From: Succinivibrionaceae bacterium
GTDB taxonomy: Bacteria; Pseudomonadota; Gammaproteobacteria; Enterobacterales; Succinivibrionaceae
Length of the DNA stretch: 11,566 nucleotides
Assembly (NCBI GenBank): GCA_003477345.1
Contig: DMTG01000011.1
Location: 1 to 11,566, forward strand
Reading direction: 5' to 3'
In this document: piece by piece, positions 1 through 6,286 of the stretch
How positions within the stretch are numbered: position 1 is the first letter of the stretch
How the letters are laid out: each line of letters starts with the position of its first letter
Translations under genes and position numbers: made by a program
The notes under the pieces: model-generated
Database searches by the model: none
What the model was told of the DNA's origin: nothing
What the model saw: the letters and a program-made list of their open reading frames with translations, nothing else

Positions 1-905
1 TATTTTGTTACATCGTTACTGGTCTTTTTCAGGTCTACGTATGTAGCTGCCAGAGATCTGTGGCGTACCTGAACCAGATAGCCTCTTGATTTGAAGCGAT
101 CATAAAGATTCTGCGCTATATAAACGCTTCTGTGAAAGCCTCCGGTACACCCGATAGCTACAGTTAAGTAACTTCTATTGCTGCTTTCGATGTTATTTAT
201 CCAGCGCATGAGTAGTTCGTCAATCTGTTCAATAAATACACCTACTTCTGGATATTTGCTGAAGAATTTCTTTACTGGCTCCTCTAAGCCGCTATGTGTT
301 CTTAAGTTAACCTCCCAGAAAGGATTAGGAAGGAATCTTGAATCAAAAACAAAATCAGCGTCTTTTGCTATTCCGTCTTTAAAGCCGAAGGACTCAAAAA
401 TTATTATGAGCTGCTTTTCTGGTGAGCCCTGTATGGTAGCAACTATCTGTTTTGAAAGATCATGCAGTGAAAGATTGGTTGTATCGACTCTCAGATCTGC
501 AACTGAGGCAATCTGTTTGAGAATGATAGATTCTTTATTTATAGCTTCATTAAGAGAAAGTTTGCCTTTAGACAGAGGATGTAATCTTCTGGTTTCTGAG
601 TAGCGCTTAATCAGTATGGAGTCATCGGCATCAAGATAGATTATGGTGCTTTTTATATTTTTGTCTGCTTTGGTATTTTTGTAGATTATTCGAAGATCTG
701 AAGGATTGCTAGGTAGATTTCTGATATCAAGACTAACTGCAAGCTTTGGATAGTGCTCTTTTGCAAGTTCTATCAGCTGTCCTAAGAATACAACAGGTAA
801 ATTGTCTATGCAGTAGAAACCAAGATCTTCTAGCGCTTTAATAGCAACAGATTTTCCTGAACCAGAACGCCCTGAAACAACTACCAGTTCTAATTTTACA
901 GACAT
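1..905 (-). CDS. rapZ: RapZ, RNase adaptor protein (GlmZ decay), C-terminal stop at the window edge
   Basis: RapZ binds the small RNA GlmZ (and its decoy GlmY) and delivers GlmZ to RNase E, so it tunes glucosamine-6-phosphate synthase and amino-sugar supply for the cell envelope. The frame opens with ATG at 905, with GGAG eight bases upstream. It encodes an N-terminal P-loop domain with Walker A GRSGSGKS at residues 12-19 and a YLDAD Walker-B-like strand. The C-terminal domain carries the family signature GCTGGFHRSV near residues 252-261. 301 codons are visible and the next codon begins TA, so the stop (TAA or TAG) probably lies exactly at the left edge; a tyrosine codon is the alternative. 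E. coli RapZ has 284 residues, so this one carries about 16 extra C-terminal residues. It lies 54 bases after ptsN, as in E. coli. Confidence 0.95.
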   Translation of the reverse strand, partial: MSVKLELVVVSGRSGSGKSVAIKALEDLGFYCIDNLPVVFLGQLIELAKEHYPKLAVSLDIRNLPSNPSDLRIIYKNTKADKNIKSTIIYLDADDSILIKRYSETRRLHPLSKGKLSLNEAINKESIILKQIASVADLRVDTTNLSLHDLSKQIVATIQGSPEKQLIIIFESFGFKDGIAKDADFVFDSRFLPNPFWEVNLRTHSGLEEPVKKFFSKYPEVGVFIEQIDELLMRWINNIESSNRSYLTVAIGCTGGFHRSVYIAQNLYDRFKSRGYLVQVRHRSLAATYVDLKKTSNDVTK

Positions 906-959
906 AACCTGCACTCCACAAAACATTCTGAAGTTATATGTTTTTATTCTAAAAAAAGA

Positions 960-1487
960 TTATTCTTCAATGGATTTTTCGTCAATACCTTGCTCTTCAG
1001 TATCAGGCTTGGGATCTTCTTTGGACAGCATATCATCTATTTTATTGATTATCTGATTTAGCTTGTTTATTTCATTGCGCGCTAATCTCATGGCATTAAG
1101 TAAATCAGAACTTGAAAGAATCTGAGAAAGCTTTTTGAGCATCATCTCGACGTCAGAATATTTCTGATCCTTGGATATAAAAAAGGCAAAAGCTATATCA
1201 ATGTGCTGAGGAGTGGCATCTATGGAATTAAAGGATATGGGTTTATTTAAGATACTTAGAATGGCGCAGGATTTGTTTTCTTCAGAATTTATTGCGGCAT
1301 GAGGTAATGCAATTCCATCAAAAAGAATAGTACTGCCTAGCTTTTCTCTGTTGTCTAGAGATTTTATAAGTTTTTCTTGCGGAATAGACAGCTCCTGGCT
1401 GGCAGTTTCTGCAATTTCTTCAAAAAGGCGCTTTTTGCTGAAACAAAATAAAGGGGACAGTATTAAAGTTTTAGGCAGAATCTTCAA
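960..1487 (-). CDS. ptsN: PTS EIIA-Ntr protein PtsN
   Basis: PtsN is the terminal phospho-acceptor of the nitrogen-related PTS (EI-Ntr, NPr, EIIA-Ntr). It does not transport sugar; in relatives it regulates potassium handling and other targets by protein contact. The 175 residues contain the conserved SKKRLFEEIAE helix near residue 18, the REKLGST segment near 47-53, and GIALPH with the probable phosphorylated histidine at His63. The only plausible start is TTG at 1487, because a stop codon lies six codons upstream and there is no in-frame ATG near the conserved N terminus. A weak AGAG ribosome-binding site precedes it. Residues after PH are AAINSEE instead of the usual PHGK/PHGR-type sequence. 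The C terminus has an acidic tail of about 15 residues, making it slightly longer than the 163-residue E. coli protein. It lies between hpf and rapZ. Confidence 0.93.
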   Translation of the reverse strand: MKILPKTLILSPLFCFSKKRLFEEIAETASQELSIPQEKLIKSLDNREKLGSTILFDGIALPHAAINSEENKSCAILSILNKPISFNSIDATPQHIDIAFAFFISKDQKYSDVEMMLKKLSQILSSSDLLNAMRLARNEINKLNQIINKIDDMLSKEDPKPDTEEQGIDEKSIEE

Positions 1488-1503
1488 AACAGTATCTCTA
1501 ACT

Positions 1504-1536
1504 TAAAGTAAAATGCCCTGCAACAACAGGGCATTT
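1504..1536 (-). terminator. Hairpin terminator or attenuator between hpf and ptsN
   Basis: Read on the minus strand, a perfect 10-bp stem (AAATGCCCTG pairing with CAGGGCATTT, GC-rich core GCCCTG/CAGGGC, loop TTGTTG) occupies 1511-1536 and is followed by a T-rich run (TACTTT). It starts 20 bases after the hpf stop. The end of the T-run is less than 20 bases before the ptsN start, leaving no room for a separate promoter between them. Transcription of ptsN-rapZ therefore needs read-through or a promoter inside hpf. Confidence 0.65.
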
Positions 1537-1556
1537 AATAAATTTATATAAGTGAA

Positions 1557-1844
1557 TTATTCTTTTTTAAGCTTTTCTTTGTATTTTACAAGCTGGCGAT
1601 CTACTTTATCAATAAGTGCATCTATTGCAGGGTACATATCCTCCGCAGTAGCTTCAGCATGAAGATTTCCTCCTGCTACAGCTAAATCTGCTTTTGCTAT
1701 GTGGCTTAACTTGTCCACAGTAAGTGTCACATTTAACGAAGTGATTAAATCTCCCTTTCTTTCAAGTCGCTTGAACTTGTCGTTTACATAGTCTTTTAAA
1801 GAGTCTGTGAGTTTTAATCCCACTCCCTGGATGTTTATTTGCAT
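1557..1844 (-). CDS. hpf: Ribosome hibernation promoting factor (short HPF)
   Basis: HPF binds the 30S subunit in the mRNA/tRNA channel and promotes 100S dimer formation in stationary phase, together with RMF in gammaproteobacteria. I chose ATG at 1844 because AAGGAAG ends six bases upstream. The GTG at 1850, two codons earlier, touches that Shine-Dalgarno sequence and is unlikely to be used. This gives 95 residues, the same length as E. coli HPF. The protein aligns with it throughout: MQINIQG at the start, a LERKGDLITSLNVTLTVDK core, then GGNLHAEATAEDMYPAIDALIDKVDRQL. There is no C-terminal dimerisation extension, so this is the short form. It lies downstream of rpoN as in E. coli, but with an unusually wide gap of about 190 bases that holds a possible terminator and promoter. 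Confidence 0.96.
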   Translation of the reverse strand: MQINIQGVGLKLTDSLKDYVNDKFKRLERKGDLITSLNVTLTVDKLSHIAKADLAVAGGNLHAEATAEDMYPAIDALIDKVDRQLVKYKEKLKKE

Positions 1845-1914
1845 ATACACTTCCTTAGTTCAATGTGTTATCGAACAAATGAAAAGCACCAAAATTTCCA
1901 TAACTTGCAATTTT

Positions 1915-1943
1915 ATAATATTGTGAAAAATAGAAATTTTAAA
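1915..1943 (-). promoter_or_regulatory. Possible sigma-70-type promoter for hpf
   Basis: On the minus strand TTTAAA (1943-1938, 4 of 6 matches to the -35 consensus) and TATTAT (1920-1915, 5 of 6 matches to -10) are separated by exactly 17 bases in very AT-rich DNA. Transcription would start near 1908 and give a leader of about 64 bases. The match is moderate and AT-rich DNA produces chance hits, so this is tentative. Confidence 0.35.
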
Positions 1944-1983
1944 GATAAAAAAGTAACAAATATGGGCGATGTCGCGAAATTAG

Positions 1984-2005
1984 AAAAAACACCTGTTATT
2001 AAGTG
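1984..2005 (-). terminator. Weak intrinsic terminator after rpoN
   Basis: About 34 bases after the rpoN stop, the minus strand can form a 5-bp stem (CACTT with AGGTG, one G-U pair, loop AATAAC) followed directly by six T residues. The stem is short, so termination is probably partial. It separates rpoN from hpf, which has its own candidate promoter just downstream. Confidence 0.4.
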
Positions 2006-2038
2006 GTAAAAGTTTTCAAAAAGAATTTAGCTTATTTC

Positions 2039-3574
2039 CTACACAAGGCGTTTTCTCTGAGAAGACGAAGCAATGCCTATAGACTCTCTATATTTAGCAA
2101 TAGTTCTTCTTGCGACTACTATGCCTTCTTTATTAAGCATATCTGCAAGCAGGCTATCTGAATATGGCTTTCTTGGATTTTCTTTTGAAATCAGTTCTTT
2201 GATGCGGGCTCTGATAGCTTTTGATGATGCGGCATCACCAGATTCTGTGCTGACACTGGAAGAAAAGAAGTATTTTAGTTCGTAGGTTCCTCTTGGTGTA
2301 TGGATGTACTTTTCTGTTGTAACTCTTGAAACAGTAGATTCATGCATGTTTACTTCAGTAGCAACATCATTCAGAACCATTGGATGCATGGCGCTCTCGC
2401 CGTAAAGCATGAATTCCTTCTGATGAGAGACGATACATTTTGCGACTTTAAGAAGAGTATCGTTTCTTTTGGCCAGACTCTGTATGAACCAGTTAGCTTC
2501 TTGCAGATTGGATTTAAAGAAATTTTTATCGCGCTCATTGGTGGCGCTGTTGGCTAGATTTTTATAATGATTGTTCAGGCGGACATTAGGTACTGAAAAA
2601 GGATTAAGCTCGACATCAAAATCGCCGTCTTCGGTTTTTATCACCTTGATATCCGGAATAATGTAATCAGATTTTTCATGGATGGCAAAATGTCCTGGCC
2701 TTGGATTTAATTTGGTAATCAGGTCAACGGCTGCTTTTAATTCTTTTTCCTTTACGCTTAGTCTTTGACAGAGAGTTCTGTAATCTCTATTGCTCAGCAG
2801 ATTTAAGTGGTTCTTTACAATGGACTTTGCAAGATCAAGATATTCAGTATTTTCATCAAGAGCGTCTAACTGTATGCTTAGACATTCCTGTACATTTCTC
2901 GAGCCGACAGCAATTGGATCGTAATGCTGAATCAGCTTTAATACGGTGCTTATATCTTCTTCTGTAACTGTAGGATATTCAGGTTTTACAGTTTCAAGAA
3001 TACTTGATAGTGGTTCTGTTAAGTAACCAGAGTCATTGATACTGTCGATAATGATTTCTGCTATCAGCTTGTCTGCCCCTGTCAGAGGAGAGAGATCTAA
3101 CTGCCAGAATAAATGATCCTGAAGGGTTTCTGAAGTTTCTCCTTCGTATACACTATCAGAATCTATTGAGTAGCTTTTACCCTGTCTCAGTCCGGCAGAA
3201 TACTGGTCATGCAGCTCAGAGTCAGCTTTTTGTTTTGATATGGATGGAGAATCTACAGTAATGTCTTTCTGGCTATCAAAGCCGTCTATATCTAATGACT
3301 TTACGGAACAGTCATTATCGAAGGGATCAAACTCGCTGCTTTGATCTCGGGTGATTTCTTTTTCTGCTAGAGTTTCTAAGGATTCCAGGTTGGGATTGTC
3401 TAGTTTTTCATCCATTTCCAGTAACGGATTCTGCTCTACAATCTGCTGAATTTCCTGCTGCAGTTCTATGGTAGATAGCTGCAGCAGCTTTATCGCCTGC
3501 TGCAGTTGAGGAGTCATGGCAAGAGAAACAGTCTGTGCTTGTCTAAGCTGTAAAGAATTTTTAATCCCTGCCAT
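2039..3574 (-). CDS. rpoN: RNA polymerase sigma-54 factor RpoN
   Basis: Sigma-54 directs RNA polymerase to -24/-12 promoters and needs AAA+ enhancer-binding activators. The 511-residue protein starts with the glutamine- and leucine-rich activator-interaction region I (LQLRQAQTVSLAMTPQLQQ near residues 8-26, then LLQLSTIELQQEI). A long acidic region II follows (about residues 55-150), then the core-binding domain. The helix-turn-helix lies near 404-425 (VATEVNMHESTVSRVT), and the diagnostic RpoN box ARRTIAKYRE is at 488-497. ATG at 3574 has GGAGAA eight bases upstream. At 511 residues it is longer than E. coli RpoN (477), mostly through the acidic linker. It begins 21 bases after lptB and is probably transcribed with the lpt genes. 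No sigma-54 activator gene lies in the window. Confidence 0.98.
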   Translation of the reverse strand: MAGIKNSLQLRQAQTVSLAMTPQLQQAIKLLQLSTIELQQEIQQIVEQNPLLEMDEKLDNPNLESLETLAEKEITRDQSSEFDPFDNDCSVKSLDIDGFDSQKDITVDSPSISKQKADSELHDQYSAGLRQGKSYSIDSDSVYEGETSETLQDHLFWQLDLSPLTGADKLIAEIIIDSINDSGYLTEPLSSILETVKPEYPTVTEEDISTVLKLIQHYDPIAVGSRNVQECLSIQLDALDENTEYLDLAKSIVKNHLNLLSNRDYRTLCQRLSVKEKELKAAVDLITKLNPRPGHFAIHEKSDYIIPDIKVIKTEDGDFDVELNPFSVPNVRLNNHYKNLANSATNERDKNFFKSNLQEANWFIQSLAKRNDTLLKVAKCIVSHQKEFMLYGESAMHPMVLNDVATEVNMHESTVSRVTTEKYIHTPRGTYELKYFFSSSVSTESGDAASSKAIRARIKELISKENPRKPYSDSLLADMLNKEGIVVARRTIAKYRESIGIASSSQRKRLV

Positions 3575-3595
3575 ATAGATAATTCTCCGTGATGT

Positions 3596-4321
3596 TTATA
3601 AAGTAAAGTTTTCTCCAAGATAAACATTCTTTACTTTATCATTATTAAGAATGTCGGTTGCTGTGCCCTGAGCTATCAGTTCTCCGCTATTTACAATATA
3701 AGCCTTTTCACACACATCTAGTGTCTCTCTGACGTTATGATCTGTGATCAAAATGCCGATTCCTCGATTTTTTAAGTGCTGAATGATGTTTTTAATTTCC
3801 GATACAGAAATTGGATCAACACCAGCGAAAGGTTCATCTAACAATATGAACTTAGGGGAAGCTGCAAGCGCTCTGGCTATCTCTACTCGGCGTCTTTCTC
3901 CGCCTGAAAGAGAAATACCGGTGTTATCTTTCAGATGAGAAATACTGAACTCTTCAAGCAGATCATTTACTCTTTTCTGCATTTCTGCGTGAGAGAGCTC
4001 TTTCTGGAGCTGAACTACTCCCATTAAATTATCGTATACGGATAGTTTTCTAAAAATAGAATTTTCCTGAGGCAGATATCCTACGCCGGCACGAGCTCGT
4101 AAATGCATTGGAAGATGAGTAATATCCTGATCGTCCAAAGTTACTTTTCCGTTTTCTGTAGAAATAATTCCAACAATCATATAAAAAGATGTTGTTTTGC
4201 CGGCCCCGTTAGGACCTAATAAACCTACAATTGATCCACTTTTTACACTGATGCTTACGTCTTTTACAACAACTCTTTTTTTATAAGTCTTTTTTAAGTG
4301 GTGTGCTTTTAGTTCGCTCAT
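3596..4321 (-). CDS. lptB: LPS export ABC transporter ATPase LptB
   Basis: LptB is the cytoplasmic ATPase of LptB2FGC, which extracts lipopolysaccharide from the inner membrane and pushes it onto the LptC-LptA bridge. The 241 residues equal the E. coli length. Walker [10 protein letters not shown] is at residues 36-44, the Q-loop glutamine is at 85 (YLPQE), the signature LSGGERR is at 138-144, Walker B FILLDEP is at 158-164, and the switch histidine is at 195 (TDHNVRE). ATG at 4321 has only a weak ribosome-binding site. It follows lptA by 50 bases. The permease genes lptF and lptG are not in the window, which is normal because they usually lie elsewhere. Confidence 0.97.
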   Translation of the reverse strand: MSELKAHHLKKTYKKRVVVKDVSISVKSGSIVGLLGPNGAGKTTSFYMIVGIISTENGKVTLDDQDITHLPMHLRARAGVGYLPQENSIFRKLSVYDNLMGVVQLQKELSHAEMQKRVNDLLEEFSISHLKDNTGISLSGGERRRVEIARALAASPKFILLDEPFAGVDPISVSEIKNIIQHLKNRGIGILITDHNVRETLDVCEKAYIVNSGELIAQGTATDILNNDKVKNVYLGENFTL

Positions 4322-4371
4322 AAGATAGATAAACTCTGATTACAGAAGTAATTTTATATTTTTAAAGTTTT

Positions 4372-4932
4372 TTAGTTCTTAGGCTGTTCAGTTTCAGCAG
4401 CAGGAGCCTTTTCTGTATTCTTATCTCTCATCTGAGATGGAATAAAGGTACTGTGAACTCTGCCGCCTCTGCTGGCATTTGTAGTTGCCTTGATACGCCT
4501 GGATTGCAGGTTGTATTCTATTTTTTCGCCATTAACGTGGGAGTCATCCTGCCATACGATTGCCTTGCCAGTTAAGACAACAAGATTTTTCTGAGGATAG
4601 TAGTCAATAACAGCACTTCTTGATCTCACTATTTTGCCGTTATCCTGCTCCATCTTGAAGGTAGCCTGGTTTCCATAAGCGTGGATTTCCTTTAATTCTC
4701 CATTTTCATCTCTTAGAACTTCAGCTTTATCGGCGTGGAGTTCCATAGATCCCTGAGTGGCAACCACATTTCTTATAAAGATTGCTTTATTGCTTTCTAA
4801 ATTGGCAATTTGCTCTTCAGAAGAAATGTTAACCGGCTGATCGCGATCACTTGTCAGGGCGTGGGCATTCATATTGAAAGCAATAGCGGCCACAAACAGG
4901 ATTTTACTTATGTGATGGATATATGGTGACAT
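4372..4932 (-). CDS. lptA: Periplasmic LPS transport protein LptA
   Basis: LptA forms the periplasmic beta-jellyroll bridge that carries LPS from LptC to LptD. I start it at ATG 4932, which has AAGG eight bases upstream. The resulting 186-residue protein matches the 185 residues of E. coli LptA and begins with a normal signal peptide (SPYIHHISKILFVAAIAF region, probable cleavage after NAHA near residue 25). An upstream in-frame ATG at 4965 would add 11 residues in front of the signal peptide and is less likely. Mature-region landmarks are SDRDQPVNISSEEQ, the TQGSMELHADKAEV strand pair, the VVLTGKA segment and a C-terminal PSQMRDKN. With this start the gene overlaps the end of lptC by 29 bases, which suggests translational coupling. 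Confidence 0.93.
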   Translation of the reverse strand: MSPYIHHISKILFVAAIAFNMNAHALTSDRDQPVNISSEEQIANLESNKAIFIRNVVATQGSMELHADKAEVLRDENGELKEIHAYGNQATFKMEQDNGKIVRSRSAVIDYYPQKNLVVLTGKAIVWQDDSHVNGEKIEYNLQSRRIKATTNASRGGRVHSTFIPSQMRDKNTEKAPAAETEQPKN

Positions 4933-5515
4933 TAGGCTTGCCTTTATATGTAACTGTATTTGCATTCAGATCTGCAGTGAACTCTGTCCCTGTAGTCTTC
5001 CATGATTGACCGTATATGGTCACTACGTCGTCTGAAGTTACCTTTTTGGTTTTGAAATTATAATCTGCTCTCAAAGGAGCTTCCGCTTTTTGAATATTGT
5101 TGTTTTTATGTAAAGGATAAATAACTATATTGTCATAAAAATGAGCAACATCATTGGTTATTATCGTAGCTTTATCACTATCTAGGTACCAAACTTGCTG
5201 TTCTGAGGCTGCCCCCTCAGTCGAACTGTCTTTCTGAGAGTCGCCATTCTTATAATCATAATGAATAAAATGAGGTTTTTCCAAATTAAAAGTTTTCTTA
5301 TTATCAAAATAGGTAACTTTTTTTGAAATCAGTTCGTTTTCTATTATTCCGTTCTGGTTAAAGACTTTTCCGTGAAATCCATAGGCTATCAATGTTGGAA
5401 GATTATTGTTTGAAAGGCCTCTCTGCTGTGACGCGTTTTTTGATAAAAAATAAATAGTTACAGATGCGATGATCAGTATTGAAGATATGATGATAGATTT
5501 TTTGGTGGCACCCAT
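4904..5515 (-). CDS. lptC: LPS transport protein LptC
   Basis: LptC is a bitopic inner-membrane protein of the LptB2FGC complex whose periplasmic jellyroll receives LPS and hands it to LptA. From ATG at 5515 it is 203 residues, with AGGTGA ending eight bases upstream. A GTG at 5527 in the same frame is possible but lies inside that ribosome-binding site. The protein has a short cytoplasmic tail (MGATKKS), one membrane helix at about residues 7-23, and a beta-rich periplasmic domain. Sequence conservation in this family is low. The call rests on the topology, on phrases such as GFHGKVFNQNG and VWYLDSDKATI typical of LptC strands, and on its position directly before lptA and lptB. It is the first gene of the minus-strand cluster; the usual kdsD and kdsC are not upstream. 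Confidence 0.9.
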   Translation of the reverse strand: MGATKKSIIISSILIIASVTIYFLSKNASQQRGLSNNNLPTLIAYGFHGKVFNQNGIIENELISKKVTYFDNKKTFNLEKPHFIHYDYKNGDSQKDSSTEGAASEQQVWYLDSDKATIITNDVAHFYDNIVIYPLHKNNNIQKAEAPLRADYNFKTKKVTSDDVVTIYGQSWKTTGTEFTADLNANTVTYKGKPNVTIYPSHK

Positions 5516-5527
5516 AAGCCATATCAC

Positions 5528-5749
5528 CTGAAGAAAATTATTCTAAATATGATTTTTAATAACAGTTTTTATTAAGTTAGGTCTGATTTTATCACGTTTT
5601 CTCAAATTGACCTTTAGCTTAACTGCAAAATATCTGTCATGCAGAAGCAGTGATAAAAAACAGCAAAAGATGCTATTTAATACAAATATTTTTTAAATAT
5701 CTATTTGATATTTTAAATAATTATTTTTTTAAGGCAAACGACTTTACTA
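5528..5749. other. AT-rich intergenic DNA between lptC and the RNA region
   Basis: This stretch holds no convincing ORF, and a hand count of the line 5701-5760 gives only about 20 percent GC. It must contain the promoter for the lpt cluster on the minus strand. TAAAAT near 5590 on that strand resembles a -10 element, but no good -35 sits at the right distance, so I do not call a promoter. The 5660-5740 part, with long A and T runs, could act as an UP element or curved DNA for the plus-strand promoter to its right. Confidence 0.5.
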
Positions 5750-5769
5750 TATCAAAACAGGTTTTGATA
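5750..5769. promoter_or_regulatory. Perfect palindrome with a -35-like element, candidate operator
   Basis: Nine-base arms TATCAAAAC and GTTTTGATA flank a 2-base centre (AG). The right arm ends in TTGATA (5764-5769), a 5-of-6 match to a -35 box. Possible -10 sequences downstream (TAAATT near 5784, or TACAAT overlapping 5768-5773) are not at ideal spacing. The symmetry fits a dimeric repressor or activator site in front of the structured RNA and the mla genes. The half-sites are the reverse orientation of FNR half-sites, and I do not recognise the regulator. Confidence 0.45.
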
Positions 5770-5789
5770 CAATAATATATGGTTAAATT

Positions 5790-6275
5790 GTAGACGCATA
5801 ATACGTGTAAGACCTATTCATCCACTAATCTCAGCAGTCGGTCCTGTGTGGATGAGTAACCAAAATCTTCTAACCTATGGTGCGTAGTCTTAGCCACATA
5901 AGCGACTGTGTTAAGCAGATTAATTCTCAGGTGTTGCATGGACTACTGCTCTAAGATCAGTGAATTAGCATTTCGTGGTACGGATGCAGTACTGGCAGAC
6001 AAAACTCTTATTTACTATAGAGTACTATAGAGAGGTTTTAGTCTTCTGCTTTTGCAGGAGAAGAAATTTATGTTCTGAGCTAAGAGACTGCGTTTGCAGT
6101 TTCGTCTCAGAGCAGCAGGTGACATAGATATCCGCTGTTAGACATAGCAAAAGAACTGCTTATGTCAGATTTTAGAATGTTAAGCTATTATCTATGAGAA
6201 AAAATTATTTATACGAAAAAAGAAAGGTAGCGTAAGAGCAATTTCTACCTCTGTAAGGAACGTGGGAACCTTGCC
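5790..6275 (+). ncRNA. Putative large structured RNA or long mla leader, unrecognised family
   Basis: There is no credible ORF here. GC is about 42 percent over 5821-6120 by hand count, against about 20 percent just upstream. Predicted stems, found by eye: 5816-5825 with 5848-5857 (10 bp, one G-U); 5794-5798 with 5881-5885; 5968-5987 (gcat-tcg, loop TGGTA); 5998-6043 (11 bp with bulges, topped by CTATAG-AGTA-CTATAG); 6043-6063; 6071-6079 with 6106-6114, enclosing 6085-6091 with 6096-6102 (loop GTTT); 6123-6130 with 6189-6196, enclosing 6141-6166; 6225-6230 with 6245-6250; and 6253-6258 with 6269-6274. No strong terminator precedes mlaF, so it may be the 5' leader of that operon. The plus strand is preferred from the promoter-side AT tract and the mla direction, but strand is not proven. 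I found no signature of tmRNA, RNase P RNA, 6S RNA, 4.5S RNA, tRNA or a common riboswitch. Confidence 0.5.
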
Positions 6276-6286
6276 CTAGAATTTTT

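Noticed and set aside
178..603. 141-codon plus-strand ORF
   Set aside because: It is antisense to the well-supported rapZ frame and has no recognisable domain, so it is a shadow.
4933..4965. Upstream ATG (4965) as the lptA start
   Set aside because: It would put 11 extra residues before the signal peptide; the ATG at 4932 has a proper ribosome-binding site and gives the usual protein length.
5750..5769. FNR/CRP-type binding site
   Set aside because: FNR sites read TTGAT-N4-ATCAA. Here the half-sites are in the opposite order (ATCAA then TTGAT), so the family cannot be assigned.
5790..6000. GlmZ-like small RNA, suggested by rapZ in the same cluster and a GTAGA-type start
   Set aside because: Only the first few bases resemble GlmZ. 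The region is much longer, and the expected terminator and anti-glmS pairing segment were not seen.
5790..6275. Known housekeeping RNA (tmRNA, RNase P RNA, 6S, 4.5S) or tRNA in the noncoding region
   Set aside because: None of the conserved blocks (for example GAGGAAAGTCCGGGC of RNase P RNA, a T-loop GGTTCGA, or a CCA end) is present on either strand.
5790..6275. Group II or group I intron, or a retron
   Set aside because: No domain V hairpin, no group I core elements, and no reverse transcriptase or maturase ORF nearby.
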